From an uncultured Collinsella sp. (GTDB lineage: Bacteria > Actinomycetota > Coriobacteriia > Coriobacteriales > Coriobacteriaceae): DNA of 18,687 nucleotides. Both the position numbers and the translations under genes were made by a program. Below, one piece after another: positions 6,794 to 14,913 of the stretch. Under the pieces are notes generated by a model. It was not told the origin of the DNA. It saw only the letters and a program-made list of their open reading frames with translations, and searched no databases. Positions within the stretch are counted from its first letter, which is position 1; each line of letters begins with the position of its first letter. The stretch spans positions 1-18,687 of the forward strand of contig UQMM01000036.1 in the NCBI GenBank assembly GCA_900542165.1. Direction: 5' to 3'.

Positions 6794-6854
6794 TTGGCAA
6801 CCGAACGCCAAAAGCTACCATCGTTGCTAACCCACCGACTCTTAGGAGCATTGC

Positions 6855-8630
6855 ATGGAGCAACTCATCGCCACCATCGAAAAAGGCCAGCCCTTTTTCA
6901 ACGCGATCGCCCGCAACAAGTACCTCAAGGCGATCCGCGACGGCTTTATCTCCGTCATCCCCATCATTATCTTCTCGTCCATCTTCTGCCTGGTAGCCTC
7001 GGTCCCCAACATCTGGGGTTTCTACTGGCCCGATGACATCAACAACGCCCTGTGGAAGTGCTACAACTACTCCATGGGTATCCTGGCCATCGCCTGCGCT
7101 GCCACCACAGCCAAGCACTTCGCCGACGCGCAGAACCGCGACCTGCCCAAGAACAACCAGATCAACTTCATCTCGTGCATGTGCGCGGCCATCATCGGCT
7201 TCTTGCTCCTTTCGAGCGACACGATCGCCACGGACGCTGCCAGCGGCTTCAACACCACTTACCTTGGTTCCAAGGGCCTGCTGACCGCCTTCATCGCTGC
7301 GTTTGTGACCGGCATCATTTACAAGTTCTTCATTAAGCGCAACATCACCGTCAAGATGCCCGAGCAGGTTCCGCCCAACATTTCGCAGACCTTTAAGGAC
7401 ATCATCCCCTTCTCCGTTTGCATCACCGTCTTTTGGGTGTTTGACATCGTCTTCCGCGCTGCTTTTGGCTTCTGCTTTGCCCAGGGCGTCATCCAGGTGT
7501 TCCAGCCCCTGTTCACCGCTGCCGACGGCTATATCGGCCTCGCAGTGATCTACGGTGCCATGAGCCTCTTCTGGTTCGTCGGCGTCCACGGCCCCTCGAT
7601 CGTCGAGCCCGCCATCGCCGCCGCCCTCGTTGCCAACATGACCGACAACCTGGCTGCGTTCCAGGCCGGCCAGCACGCTTCCGCTGTCCTGACCCAGGGT
7701 GCCCAGTACTTCGTCGTCTGCATGGGCGGCACTGGCGCCACACTCGTCCTGGTCTTTATGTTCTGCTTCCTGGCCAAGTCTCAGGAGATGCGCGCCGTCG
7801 GTAAGGCCGCCATCGTCCCCGTCTGCTTTGCCGTCAACGAGCCGCTGCTGTTCGCCGCGCCCATCGTGCTCAACCCCGTCTTCTTTGTCCCGTTTGTCTT
7901 TGCCCCGATCGCCAACATCTGGATCCTCAAGATCTTTATCGACTTCTTGGGCATGAACGGCTTTATGTACACCCTGCCTTGGACCGTCCCCGGCCCCATC
8001 GGCACCATCATGGGCCTGGGCTTCCAGCCGCTCGCTTTTGTGATGCTCGCCCTTATCCTGGTCGTCGACTTCGTTCTGTACTACCCGTTCTTCCGTGCCT
8101 ATGACGCCCAGAAGTGCGCCGAAGAGGCCGAGATCTCCCAGGAGGAGCTCGCCGCCAAGAACGCCGAGAAGGCCGCCAAGCTCAACGATGCCTTCCAGGG
8201 CAAGGCCGATGCCAAGAGCGTTGCCGCCGGCGCTGCTGCCGAGGCCGTGAAGGCCGACTCCCCCGCCGCTTCCGCAGCACCCGCTGCCGAGGCAACAACC
8301 GCCAGCGACCTCAACGGCAAGCGCGTGCTCGTGCTCTGCCAGGGCGGCGGAACCTCGGGCCTGCTCGCCAACGCACTGGCCAAGGCTGCCAAGGAGCGCG
8401 GCATCGATCTTGAAACCGCTGCCGAGGCATATGGCAACCACGTGGACATGCTCCCCGACTTTGACCTGGTCGTCCTGGCCCCGCAGGCCGCCAGCTACCT
8501 GGCCGACCTGCAGAAAGACTGCGAGCGCGTGGGCAACAAGTGCGTCGCCTGCCGCGGCAAGCAGTACATCGAGCTCTCCCAGAACGGCGATAAGTCTCTC
8601 GCCTTCGTCTCCGAACAACTTTCGAAGTAA
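6855..8630 (+). CDS. lacE: Lactose-type PTS EIICB component, module 1
   Basis: Membrane permease that imports and phosphorylates a beta-galactoside. The 591-aa protein has an EIIC domain (about 1-425) opening with MEQLIATIEKGQPFFNAIARNKYL, as in lactococcal LacE. It carries family motifs FVGVHGPSIVEP with His245 and FAVNEPLLFAAP with Glu329, both in the sugar-binding site. An Ala/Glu/Lys-rich linker (about 426-485) leads to the EIIB domain (from about 487), with the phospho-cysteine Cys495 in VLVLCQGGGTSGLLANAL. AGGAG stands 6 nt before the ATG. It is followed after 70 nt by lacG1. It needs a separate EIIA, presumably LacF at 4941-5279. A cellobiose-type specificity is possible, but the neighbour argues for lactose or a related galactoside. 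Confidence 0.92.
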   Translation: MEQLIATIEKGQPFFNAIARNKYLKAIRDGFISVIPIIIFSSIFCLVASVPNIWGFYWPDDINNALWKCYNYSMGILAIACAATTAKHFADAQNRDLPKNNQINFISCMCAAIIGFLLLSSDTIATDAASGFNTTYLGSKGLLTAFIAAFVTGIIYKFFIKRNITVKMPEQVPPNISQTFKDIIPFSVCITVFWVFDIVFRAAFGFCFAQGVIQVFQPLFTAADGYIGLAVIYGAMSLFWFVGVHGPSIVEPAIAAALVANMTDNLAAFQAGQHASAVLTQGAQYFVVCMGGTGATLVLVFMFCFLAKSQEMRAVGKAAIVPVCFAVNEPLLFAAPIVLNPVFFVPFVFAPIANIWILKIFIDFLGMNGFMYTLPWTVPGPIGTIMGLGFQPLAFVMLALILVVDFVLYYPFFRAYDAQKCAEEAEISQEELAAKNAEKAAKLNDAFQGKADAKSVAAGAAAEAVKADSPAASAAPAAEATTASDLNGKRVLVLCQGGGTSGLLANALAKAAKERGIDLETAAEAYGNHVDMLPDFDLVVLAPQAASYLADLQKDCERVGNKCVACRGKQYIELSQNGDKSLAFVSEQLSK

Positions 8631-8639
8631 GTAACGCCC

Positions 8640-8673
8640 AGGGTCAGCCGACCATCCAAGACCGGCTGGCCCT
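8640..8673 (+). promoter_or_regulatory. Intercistronic hairpin between lacE1 and lacG1
   Basis: Stem 8640-8650 with 8663-8673 (11 positions, one G-U) and a 12-nt loop, with only a weak T-stretch after it. Its place suggests partial termination or mRNA stabilisation that sets unequal transporter and hydrolase levels. Confidence 0.55.
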
Positions 8674-8700
8674 TCGATTTAGACGATTGGATATTTCATC

Positions 8701-10140
8701 ATGTCCGTTAACCCTGCTAGCGTCACCAACCCGCCCGCGCAGTTTCCCAAGGACTTCGTCTTTGGCGGCGCCACTGCTGCCTACCAGGTAGAGGGCGAGA
8801 CTCGCACTCACGGTAAGGGCAAGGTTGCCTGGGACGACTTCCTGGAGGCCCAGGGGCGCTTCTCCCCCGATCCCGCCTCGGACTTCTACAACCAGTACCC
8901 CGTCGATCTGGAGCTGTGCGAGGAGTTCGGCATCAACGGCGTTCGCCTCTCCATTGCCTGGAGCCGCATCTTCCCCAACGGCACCGGCGAGATCAACCCC
9001 GAGGGTGTCCAGTTCTACCACGACCTCTTCGCCGAGTGCCATAAGCACCATGTTGAGCCGTTCGTCACGCTGCATCACTTTGACACGCCGCTTCCCCTCT
9101 TTGAGAAGGGCGACTTCCTCAACCGCGAGACCATCGACGCCTTTGTGGACTTTGCCACCTTCTGCTTTAAGGAGTACGCCGACCAGGTGACCTACTGGTT
9201 CACCTTTAACGAGATCTGGGCCGACGCCTCCAACACTTACATCGAGGGCACCTTCCCCGGTGGCGTCAAGGCGCATCTGGCCGAGGCTTTCCAGTGCGAG
9301 CACAACATGATGCTCGCCCACGCCAAGGCCGTGCTGGCCTTCCACAACGGCGGCTTTAAGGGCAAGATCGGCGTCATCCAGTCGCTGGAGTTTAAGTACC
9401 CGCTCAACGAGAACGACCCCGCCGACATCAAGGCCGCCAACAACGAGCACGTGCTGCAAAACCAGTTCTTGCTCGACGCCACCTTCCGCGGCGACTACGC
9501 GCCCGACACCCTCGAGTGCGCCAACCGCCTGGCTGCCGTCTCGGGCGGCACCATCGAGATCCTGGACGAGGACCTCGAGATTATGCGCGAGGCCGCGCTC
9601 TACAACGACTACCTGGGCGTTAACAACTACCAGTGCCGCTTCTTGAAGGCTTACGACGGCGAGAACGACCTGCACCACAACGGTACGGGCGAGAAGGGCA
9701 CCGGCCGTTGGCGCGTCAAGGGTATTGGCGAGCACGTGAACAAGCCTGGCATCCCCACCACCGACTGGGACTGGATCATCTATCCCGAGGGCCTGTTCGA
9801 TCTGCTCGTCTACATTAAGCAGCGCTACCCCAACTACAAGCAGATCTTCATCACCGAGAACGGCATGGGCTACAAGGACCCCTACAAGGACGGTTTTGTG
9901 GACGACCAGCCGCGCATCGACTACATCGAGCAGCACCTGCGCTGGCTGCTCAAGGCCATGGAGGTGGGTGTCAACGTGGGCGGTTACTTCCTGTGGAGCC
10001 TGCAGGATCAGTTCTCCTGGACTAATGGCTACAACAAGCGTTATGGCTTCTTCTACGTTGACTTTGAAACCCAGAAGCGCACGCCCAAGGCAAGCGCCTA
10101 CTGGTACAAGCACGTGGCGCAGACCCGTCGTCTGGACTAG
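8701..10140 (+). CDS. lacG: 6-phospho-beta-galactosidase, module 1 (GH1)
   Basis: Hydrolyses the phosphorylated beta-galactoside brought in by EIICB into galactose 6-phosphate and an aglycone such as glucose. The 479-aa GH1 protein has the N-terminal FPKDFVFGGATAAYQVEG, TLHHFDTP (123-130), the acid/base Glu171 in TFNEI and the nucleophile Glu386 in FITENG. The 6-phosphate pocket is Ser439, Lys446 and Tyr448 (FSWTNGYNKRYG). Trp440 after that Ser is the residue tied to galacto- rather than gluco-configuration in lactococcal LacG. Its N-terminus is a few residues longer than that of lacG2. The start has only a weak Shine-Dalgarno (GGA at about -13), so translation may be coupled or low. A strong terminator follows at 10187. 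Confidence 0.92.
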   Translation: MSVNPASVTNPPAQFPKDFVFGGATAAYQVEGETRTHGKGKVAWDDFLEAQGRFSPDPASDFYNQYPVDLELCEEFGINGVRLSIAWSRIFPNGTGEINPEGVQFYHDLFAECHKHHVEPFVTLHHFDTPLPLFEKGDFLNRETIDAFVDFATFCFKEYADQVTYWFTFNEIWADASNTYIEGTFPGGVKAHLAEAFQCEHNMMLAHAKAVLAFHNGGFKGKIGVIQSLEFKYPLNENDPADIKAANNEHVLQNQFLLDATFRGDYAPDTLECANRLAAVSGGTIEILDEDLEIMREAALYNDYLGVNNYQCRFLKAYDGENDLHHNGTGEKGTGRWRVKGIGEHVNKPGIPTTDWDWIIYPEGLFDLLVYIKQRYPNYKQIFITENGMGYKDPYKDGFVDDQPRIDYIEQHLRWLLKAMEVGVNVGGYFLWSLQDQFSWTNGYNKRYGFFYVDFETQKRTPKASAYWYKHVAQTRRLD

Positions 10141-10186
10141 TGGCTGGCGGGGTTGCCCGCTCACACAACCTGTCCCCATTTCTCAG

Positions 10187-10235
10187 CCGGGGGCGGCACG
10201 TCACACGGCGCGCCGCCCCCGGTCTTTTGTTTTTG
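10187..10235 (+). terminator. Intrinsic terminator after lacG1
   Basis: Perfect 11-bp GC-rich stem CCGGGGGCGGC / GCCGCCCCCGG (10187-10197, 10212-10222) with a 14-nt loop, then TCTTTTGTTTTTG. Confidence 0.9.
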
Positions 10236-10254
10236 TTCGGCCTGGGGGCCGTTT

Positions 10255-10311
10255 GTCTCGATCTGTAACATCTAGCCGAGTTTATCGGTCCTAGCTGTTA
10301 CAGATTGAGAT
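10255..10311. repeat. 57-nt palindromic repeat, copy 1
   Basis: Arms 10255-10270 and 10296-10311 pair along 16 positions (two G-U) around ATCTGTAACA/TGTTACAGAT. Copy 2 downstream of lacG2 (14984-15040) is identical at 47 of 57 positions, and both are preceded by CCGTTT. Copy 1 lies between the convergent lacG1 and lacI2, where it may also act as a bidirectional 3' structure. Confidence 0.75.
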
Positions 10312-10328
10312 GAACGAGCCGAGCACGT

Positions 10329-11339
10329 CTACGCCCGCAGGTCCTTTACGCTGGAACGCTCGACCAACACGCCCGAGACGAGCGTACGGCTTCTGGAACT
10401 CGGGGCTTCCAGACCTGCGACGACCTCGTTAAGCGCACGGATGCCCAGTTCGCGGTGGCGAAACTTCACCGACGTCAGAATCGAGTTGGGAATCGTCTTG
10501 TAGAGCTCATCGTCGAAGCCGATCACGGACACGTTGTCGGGCACACTGAGCCCTTTGTCACGTAGAGCCATCATCACGCCGTTTGCCATGCAGTCGTTAG
10601 CAGCGAGGACCGCCGTGCAATCGGGCTTATCGGCAAGCACAAGGCCCGCGGCATAGCCACTATCCGCATTCCAATCGCCTTGCAGAGGCTCGGGCGGCTC
10701 AATGCCACGCGCCTCGAGTGCCGCACGCCAACCTTTCATACGGCACTGGCTCGACAGCGACTCTTTCTTACCCGAAACGAAATACACGTTCTTGTGACCA
10801 TGATCCAAGAAGTACTCGCACGCCATGCGCGCGCCGCCCTCTTGGTCGTCACTGACGGTGGAGCAGGTAGGATGCTCCATCGGTGTGATAATCACCGTCT
10901 TGAGGTCTTTCGGCGCCTCAAAGGTATCAAAGTCATCGACCATCTGGCGCAGGTTGAAAATCATGCCGTCGACGGGAAGCTGCGACATCCTACGCGCCGC
11001 TTCGGCAAGGGTCATCTTCTCCCCTGCCCGCTTTTTGATCATCGTGAGAGCAAAGCCTCGCTCTTCGGCGGCATCGGCGATACCGTCAATCATGTCCACG
11101 GCACCGCCCGACAAGTGGAACATCACCACGCCGATGCACCCGTAACGGCCCAACTTGAGTGAACGCGCGGCAAAGTTGGCTCGAAACCCGAGCGCCTCCA
11201 TTGCCGAATGGACCTTATCGCGTGTCGACTCTCGCACGCTATCGGGCTCGTTGATCACGCGCGACACCGTCTTGAGAGAAACGCCCGCGGCAACTGCCAC
11301 ATCATTCATTGAGACATTTTTCTTGTCCATCGTTGCCAC
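10329..11339 (-). CDS. LacI-family transcriptional regulator, module 2
   Basis: A 336-aa paralogue of the regulator at 5494-6498, with HTH SMNDVAVAAGVSLKTVSR (about 10-27), hinge NFAARSL and a sugar-binding domain with PVDGMIFNL, CSTVSDDQEGGARMACEYFLDHGHKNV (in two parts), CTAVLAANDCMANGVM and VSVIGFDDE. It is divergent from lacE2 and probably represses that operon through the palindrome at 11490-11513. The frame is open to 11408. I chose the GTG at 11339 because GGAG stands 5 nt upstream of it, whereas the ATG at 11330 would be 14 nt away; either start keeps the whole HTH. The recognition helix differs from module 1 (SLKTVSR against SEQTVSR), allowing distinct operator preference. Confidence 0.88.
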   Translation of the reverse strand: MATMDKKNVSMNDVAVAAGVSLKTVSRVINEPDSVRESTRDKVHSAMEALGFRANFAARSLKLGRYGCIGVVMFHLSGGAVDMIDGIADAAEERGFALTMIKKRAGEKMTLAEAARRMSQLPVDGMIFNLRQMVDDFDTFEAPKDLKTVIITPMEHPTCSTVSDDQEGGARMACEYFLDHGHKNVYFVSGKKESLSSQCRMKGWRAALEARGIEPPEPLQGDWNADSGYAAGLVLADKPDCTAVLAANDCMANGVMMALRDKGLSVPDNVSVIGFDDELYKTIPNSILTSVKFRHRELGIRALNEVVAGLEAPSSRSRTLVSGVLVERSSVKDLRA

Positions 11340-11433
11340 TACTTCTCCAGTCGGTTTTACATCGCTTGTTTTTTGCGTTCTAGCATACACTACCTGCCCG
11401 ACTGACAAATCAGCCGTTTATCGGACAATATCG

Positions 11434-11442
11434 ACCGTTCAC
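11434..11442 (+). promoter_or_regulatory. Recurring motif ACCGTTCAC upstream of PTS genes
   Basis: The 9-mer occurs here, at 6610-6618 upstream of lacE1, and on the minus strand at 5425-5433 upstream of lacF. In all three places it points toward the PTS gene, 150-250 nt from its start. A shared regulator, for example of carbon catabolite control, is possible; nothing more is shown. Confidence 0.35.
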
Positions 11443-11452
11443 CCGTAAATCC

Positions 11453-11481
11453 TTGTTGCTCTTCCAAAAATGTCTTACGTT
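11453..11481 (+). promoter_or_regulatory. Candidate promoter of lacE2
   Basis: TTGTTG (11453-11458) and TACGTT (11476-11481) stand 17 bp apart. The -10 overlaps the degenerate operator copy at 11469-11487, and the start would fall at the edge of the main palindrome, a fitting place for repression. The hexamers are only moderate. Confidence 0.4.
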
Positions 11482-11489
11482 GTCATTAA

Positions 11490-11513
11490 CGAAATGACAA
11501 CGTTGTCATTTCG
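11490..11513 (+). promoter_or_regulatory. Perfect 24-bp LacI-type operator upstream of lacE2
   Basis: A perfect palindrome centred at 11501/11502 whose core is AATGACAACGTTGTCATT, flanked symmetrically by CGA/TCG. The core follows the same AATG-nn-AACGTT-nn-CATT pattern as the lacE1 operators. A degenerate copy (11469-11487) shares ACGTTGTCATT and lies 23 bp upstream, centre to centre. Confidence 0.75.
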
Positions 11514-11517
11514 CAAT

Positions 11518-11537
11518 GCCTTCCTTAAACAGGAAGG
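11518..11537 (+). promoter_or_regulatory. Small leader hairpin upstream of lacE2
   Basis: CCTTCCT / AGGAAGG, 7-bp stem with a 5-nt loop, about 80 nt before the lacE2 start and just after the operator. No T-run follows. It may affect leader stability. Confidence 0.35.
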
Positions 11538-11614
11538 TTTCCGGGCAGTCCTGACCATCCATCGACGACCAGTTCCATCCACATGCATCGCGCATCAAGT
11601 AGCAAAGGAGCTCT

Positions 11615-13393
11615 ATGGACGCCATCGTAAAGATGCTCGAAAAGCATCAACCGTTCTTTGAGAAGATCTCGAGGAACATCTACCTCCAGGCCATCAAGGA
11701 CGGATTCCTTGGGTGCATGCCCATTGTCCTCACCTCTTCGATCTTTCTGCTCATTGCCACCCTTCCCGGCGTAGTCGGCATCACGCTGCCCCAGCCGCTC
11801 ATCGACTGGTGCAACAAGCTGTACAACTTCACCATGGGTGTCATGGGCATCATGGTTGCCGGCACCACTGCCAAAAACTTCACGGCTTCCATGAACCGTC
11901 GCATGCCCGCCGGCAAAGTGCTCAACGACGGTTCCACCATGGTGGCCGCCCAGTGCAGCATGCTGCTGCTCGCTGTTACGCAGTTCACCACCAAGCTCAA
12001 CGGTGCTGAGCTTTCGGTTTTCGATTGCACCAGCATGGGTACGCGCGGTCTGTTCTCGGCCTATATCGCCGCGTTCATTACCGTGTGGGTCTATAAGTTC
12101 TGTGTCTCGCGCGATCTGACCATTAAGCTGCCCAAGGAGGTCCCGGGCGCCATCGCTCAGAACTTCCGCGACATCATCCCCTTTGGCGGCGCCGTCATCA
12201 TCTGCGGCATCATCGATGTCGTCGTGCGCAACCTCATGGGCGTTCCGTTCTCCGAGCTGCTTATCAAACTGCTCTCCCCGCTCTTTACCGCTGCAGAAAC
12301 CTATCCTGGCCTTATCCTTATCCAGGCAGCCACCGCGTTCTTCTGGTTCATCGGCGTCCACGGCCCCTCGATCGTCCAGCCGGGCATCGACCCCATCCGT
12401 CTTGCCAACCAGGCCGAGAACCTGCAGGTTCTGCTGGCCGGTGGCCACCCCGCCCACTCCCTCACCTTTAACATGTCGCTCGTGGGCGAGTTCGGCGGCA
12501 CCGGCGCCACATTCATCGTGCCACTTCTGCTGATTCTCTTTATGAAGTCCAAGCAGCTCAAAGCCGTCGGTAAGGCCTCGATTGTTCCTGTTGCCTTCGC
12601 CGTCAACGAACCGCTGCTCTTTGGCGCGCCGATGATCCTTAACCCCTACATGCTCGTCCCCTTTGTTGCCGCCGGCTGCGTCAACGTAAGTGTTGCCAAG
12701 TTCTTTATCGATAACGTGGGCATGAACGGCTTCTCCTTCGTGGTGCCTTGGGCCACCCCCGCCCCCATCGGCATTTTCATCACCACGAACTTCCAGCTTA
12801 TCGCCTTGGTATTTGTCGCGATCATCATCTTGCTGGACGCCATCATCTACCTGCCGTTCTTGAAGGCATACGATAAGCTGCTCTGCGACCAGGAGGCCGA
12901 GCGCGCCGCCGAGCTGGGTCTCGAGTCCGATGGTGCTGCTTCCATCGCCGCCAACGCCTCTGCGCCCGCTGCCAAGCAGACCGCCGCTTCCGTCGAGCCG
13001 ACCGCCGCTGCCGCCGACAGCAAGCCTGTTGCCGACCAGCCCGAGCCCGCCGCCGACGCATCCGCTAAGAAGGACGTCGATGGCCTGAAGGTCCTCGTCC
13101 TGTGCGCCGGCGCCGGCACCTCTGCCATGCTTGCCAACGCCATCAAGGAAGGTGCTGCGCAGACCGGAGAGAACATCGCTTCCTCCGCAGGCGCCTATGG
13201 CCAGCACACTGCCATCATGGATCAGTACGACGTTATCGTGCTTGCCCCGCAGGTCCGTAGCTACTACAACGACATGAAGGCCGACACCGATCGCCTGGGC
13301 ATTAAGCTGCTCGCTCCGCGCGGTAAGGAATATATCGACCTCACCCGCGACCCCGCCGGCGCCATCAAGTGGCTCCGCGAGAACCTCGACTAG
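11615..13393 (+). CDS. lacE: Lactose-type PTS EIICB component, module 2
   Basis: A 592-aa paralogue of the permease at 6855-8630, with the same order: EIIC (about 1-425) beginning MDAIVKMLEKHQPFFEKISRNIYL, VHGPSIVQP with His249, AVNEPLLFGAP with Glu332, an Ala/Pro-rich linker (about 430-490), and EIIB with phospho-Cys497 in VLVLCAGAGTSAMLANAI. This loop is CAGAGTSAM, against CQGGGTSGL in module 1, and the membrane parts also differ, so the two permeases may favour different galactosides. AAAGGAG ends about 4-5 nt before the ATG. It forms an operon with lacG2. EIIA must come from elsewhere, most likely lacF. Confidence 0.92.
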   Translation: MDAIVKMLEKHQPFFEKISRNIYLQAIKDGFLGCMPIVLTSSIFLLIATLPGVVGITLPQPLIDWCNKLYNFTMGVMGIMVAGTTAKNFTASMNRRMPAGKVLNDGSTMVAAQCSMLLLAVTQFTTKLNGAELSVFDCTSMGTRGLFSAYIAAFITVWVYKFCVSRDLTIKLPKEVPGAIAQNFRDIIPFGGAVIICGIIDVVVRNLMGVPFSELLIKLLSPLFTAAETYPGLILIQAATAFFWFIGVHGPSIVQPGIDPIRLANQAENLQVLLAGGHPAHSLTFNMSLVGEFGGTGATFIVPLLLILFMKSKQLKAVGKASIVPVAFAVNEPLLFGAPMILNPYMLVPFVAAGCVNVSVAKFFIDNVGMNGFSFVVPWATPAPIGIFITTNFQLIALVFVAIIILLDAIIYLPFLKAYDKLLCDQEAERAAELGLESDGAASIAANASAPAAKQTAASVEPTAAAADSKPVADQPEPAADASAKKDVDGLKVLVLCAGAGTSAMLANAIKEGAAQTGENIASSAGAYGQHTAIMDQYDVIVLAPQVRSYYNDMKADTDRLGIKLLAPRGKEYIDLTRDPAGAIKWLRENLD

Positions 13394-13408
13394 TTACCTC
13401 CCTCTGTT

Positions 13409-13435
13409 GGTGCCCGAATCCCCAGTTCGGGCACC
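13409..13435 (+). promoter_or_regulatory. Intercistronic hairpin between lacE2 and lacG2
   Basis: Perfect 10-bp stem GGTGCCCGAA / TTCGGGCACC with a 7-nt loop and no T-run. It occupies the same position as the hairpin in module 1 but has unrelated sequence. Confidence 0.6.
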
Positions 13436-13469
13436 TCTCCCTATTCGTATCCCACAGAAAGGATGACTC

Positions 13470-14891
13470 ATGACCAATCCCATGCAGTTCCCCAACGGCT
13501 TTGTGTTTGGCGGCGCCACCGCTGCTTACCAGGTTGAGGGCGAGACCCGTACGCACGGCAAGGGCAAAGTGCCCTGGGACGATTTTCTGGCTGCTCAGGG
13601 TCGCTTCTCCCCCGATCCCGCAAGCGATTTCTACAACAAGTACCCGGTCGATATCGACCTGTGCCAGCGCTTCGGCATCAACGGTATCCGCGTTTCCATC
13701 GCTTGGAGCCGCATCTTCCCCAACGGTACTGGCGAGATCAACCCCGAGGGTGTTGCCTTCTATCACGAGCTTTTCGCCACCTGCAACAAAGCTGGCGTTA
13801 TCCCCTATGTCACGCTCGATCACTTCGATACGCCCGAGGCCTTTTACCAGAACGGCGGCGAGGGATTCCTGACGCGCACGACGATCGACGCCTTTGTCGA
13901 GTACGCCAAGTTCTGCTTTGCCGAGTTCACCGAGGTCAAGCACTGGTTTACCTTTAACGAGATTCCCGCGACCGCCGAGGGCAGCTTTATCGTCGGCAAC
14001 TGGCCGCATGGCGAGAAGTATCGCCTGGACAAGGCCTTCCAGCTTATGCATAACATGATGGTGGCCCACGCCAAGGCTGTCGTCGCCTTCCATGAGGGCG
14101 GCTTTGAGGGCGAGATCGGCATCGTCCAGAACCTGGAGCCCAAGTATCCCCTCGACCCCAACAACGCCGCCGACTGCGAGGCAGCTCGCATGGCCGACGT
14201 CATCAACAACCGCTGGGTACTCGACGCCACCTTCCGCGGCCACTATGCAGCCGACACCATGGAGGCTGCGACCAAGCTGGCCCATATCGCCGGCGGCGAG
14301 CTCGACGTCCGCGACGAGGACATCGCCGCGCTGACCGCCGCGCTCCCCTATAACGATTGCCTGGGCGTCAACACCTACAAGTGCCAGTTCCTGCGTGCCG
14401 CCGAAGGCGAAAACGACATCAACCACAATGGCACCGGCGACAAGGGCTCCTCGCGCTGGTTCCTCAAGGGCGTGGGCGAGTCATGCGTGCGCGAAGGCGT
14501 ACCCACCACCGATTGGGACTGGATCATCTATCCCGAGGGCCTCTACGACCTGCTGCTCCGCATTAAGAACGATTACCCCAACTACAAGAAGATCTACATC
14601 ACCGAGAACGGCATGGGCTATAAGGACGACTTCGAGGACGGCTTTATCGACGACGCCCCTCGTATCGACTACATGCGTCAGCATCTCGCGTGGATCCTCA
14701 AGGCGATCGACGGCGGCGTGAACGTCGACGGCTACTTTGTGTGGTCGCTGCAGGACCAGTTCTCCTGGACCAACGGCTATAACAAACGTTACGGCCTGTT
14801 CTACATCGACTTTGAGACCCAGAAGCGCTACCCCAAGGCGAGCGCGTACTGGTACAAGAACGTCGCAGAGACTGGCCTGCTTATGGCCTAA
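13470..14891 (+). CDS. lacG: 6-phospho-beta-galactosidase, module 2 (GH1)
   Basis: A 473-aa GH1 enzyme with the same role as lacG1. Acid/base Glu164 (TFNEI), nucleophile Glu379 (YITENG), and the galactoside 6-phosphate pocket Ser432, Trp433, Lys439 and Tyr441 are all present. It reads close to classical staphylococcal/lactococcal LacG in segments such as GGELDVRDED and YPNYKKIYITENG. It differs from lacG1 at the active-site rim: TLDHFDTP in place of TLHHFDTP, and NEIPATAEGSFIVGNWP in place of NEIWADASNTYIEGTFP, which could alter aglycone preference. AAAGGA stands 6 nt before the ATG, a better start signal than that of lacG1. A strong terminator follows. Confidence 0.93.
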   Translation: MTNPMQFPNGFVFGGATAAYQVEGETRTHGKGKVPWDDFLAAQGRFSPDPASDFYNKYPVDIDLCQRFGINGIRVSIAWSRIFPNGTGEINPEGVAFYHELFATCNKAGVIPYVTLDHFDTPEAFYQNGGEGFLTRTTIDAFVEYAKFCFAEFTEVKHWFTFNEIPATAEGSFIVGNWPHGEKYRLDKAFQLMHNMMVAHAKAVVAFHEGGFEGEIGIVQNLEPKYPLDPNNAADCEAARMADVINNRWVLDATFRGHYAADTMEAATKLAHIAGGELDVRDEDIAALTAALPYNDCLGVNTYKCQFLRAAEGENDINHNGTGDKGSSRWFLKGVGESCVREGVPTTDWDWIIYPEGLYDLLLRIKNDYPNYKKIYITENGMGYKDDFEDGFIDDAPRIDYMRQHLAWILKAIDGGVNVDGYFVWSLQDQFSWTNGYNKRYGLFYIDFETQKRYPKASAYWYKNVAETGLLMA

Positions 14892-14913
14892 CTTTTGCCG
14901 CATACCCCCTGTC

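Larger units (their letters stand above)
6499..6854. promoter_or_regulatory. Divergent regulatory region between lacI1 and lacE1
   Basis: Gene-free. Holds two LacI-type operators (6656-6673, 6776-6793), an AAACGTTT-like core near 6702-6709, a direct repeat CGGTTCGC (6726-6733, 6749-6756), the motif ACCGTTCAC (6610-6618) and a small hairpin TTTTGGC/GCCAAAA (6792-6798, 6807-6813) in the likely leader. A TATTCT at 6760-6765 could be a -10 box, but no good -35 partner is seen. Confidence 0.55.

Noticed and set aside
6608..6811. Small minus-strand open frame in the lacI1-lacE1 gap
   Set aside because: Its internal similarity comes from the two inverted operators and not from coding.
6786..8618. 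610-codon open frame antisense to lacE1
   Set aside because: Low-complexity Gly/Asp/Val-rich translation mirroring lacE1. Long antisense frames arise from strong G/C third-position bias.
8644..10179. 511-codon open frame antisense to lacG1
   Set aside because: Shadow of a clear GH1 gene; no ribosome site or family motif.
11525..13207. 560-codon open frame antisense to lacE2
   Set aside because: Same bias effect; translation is Gly/Asp/Glu/His-rich without domains.
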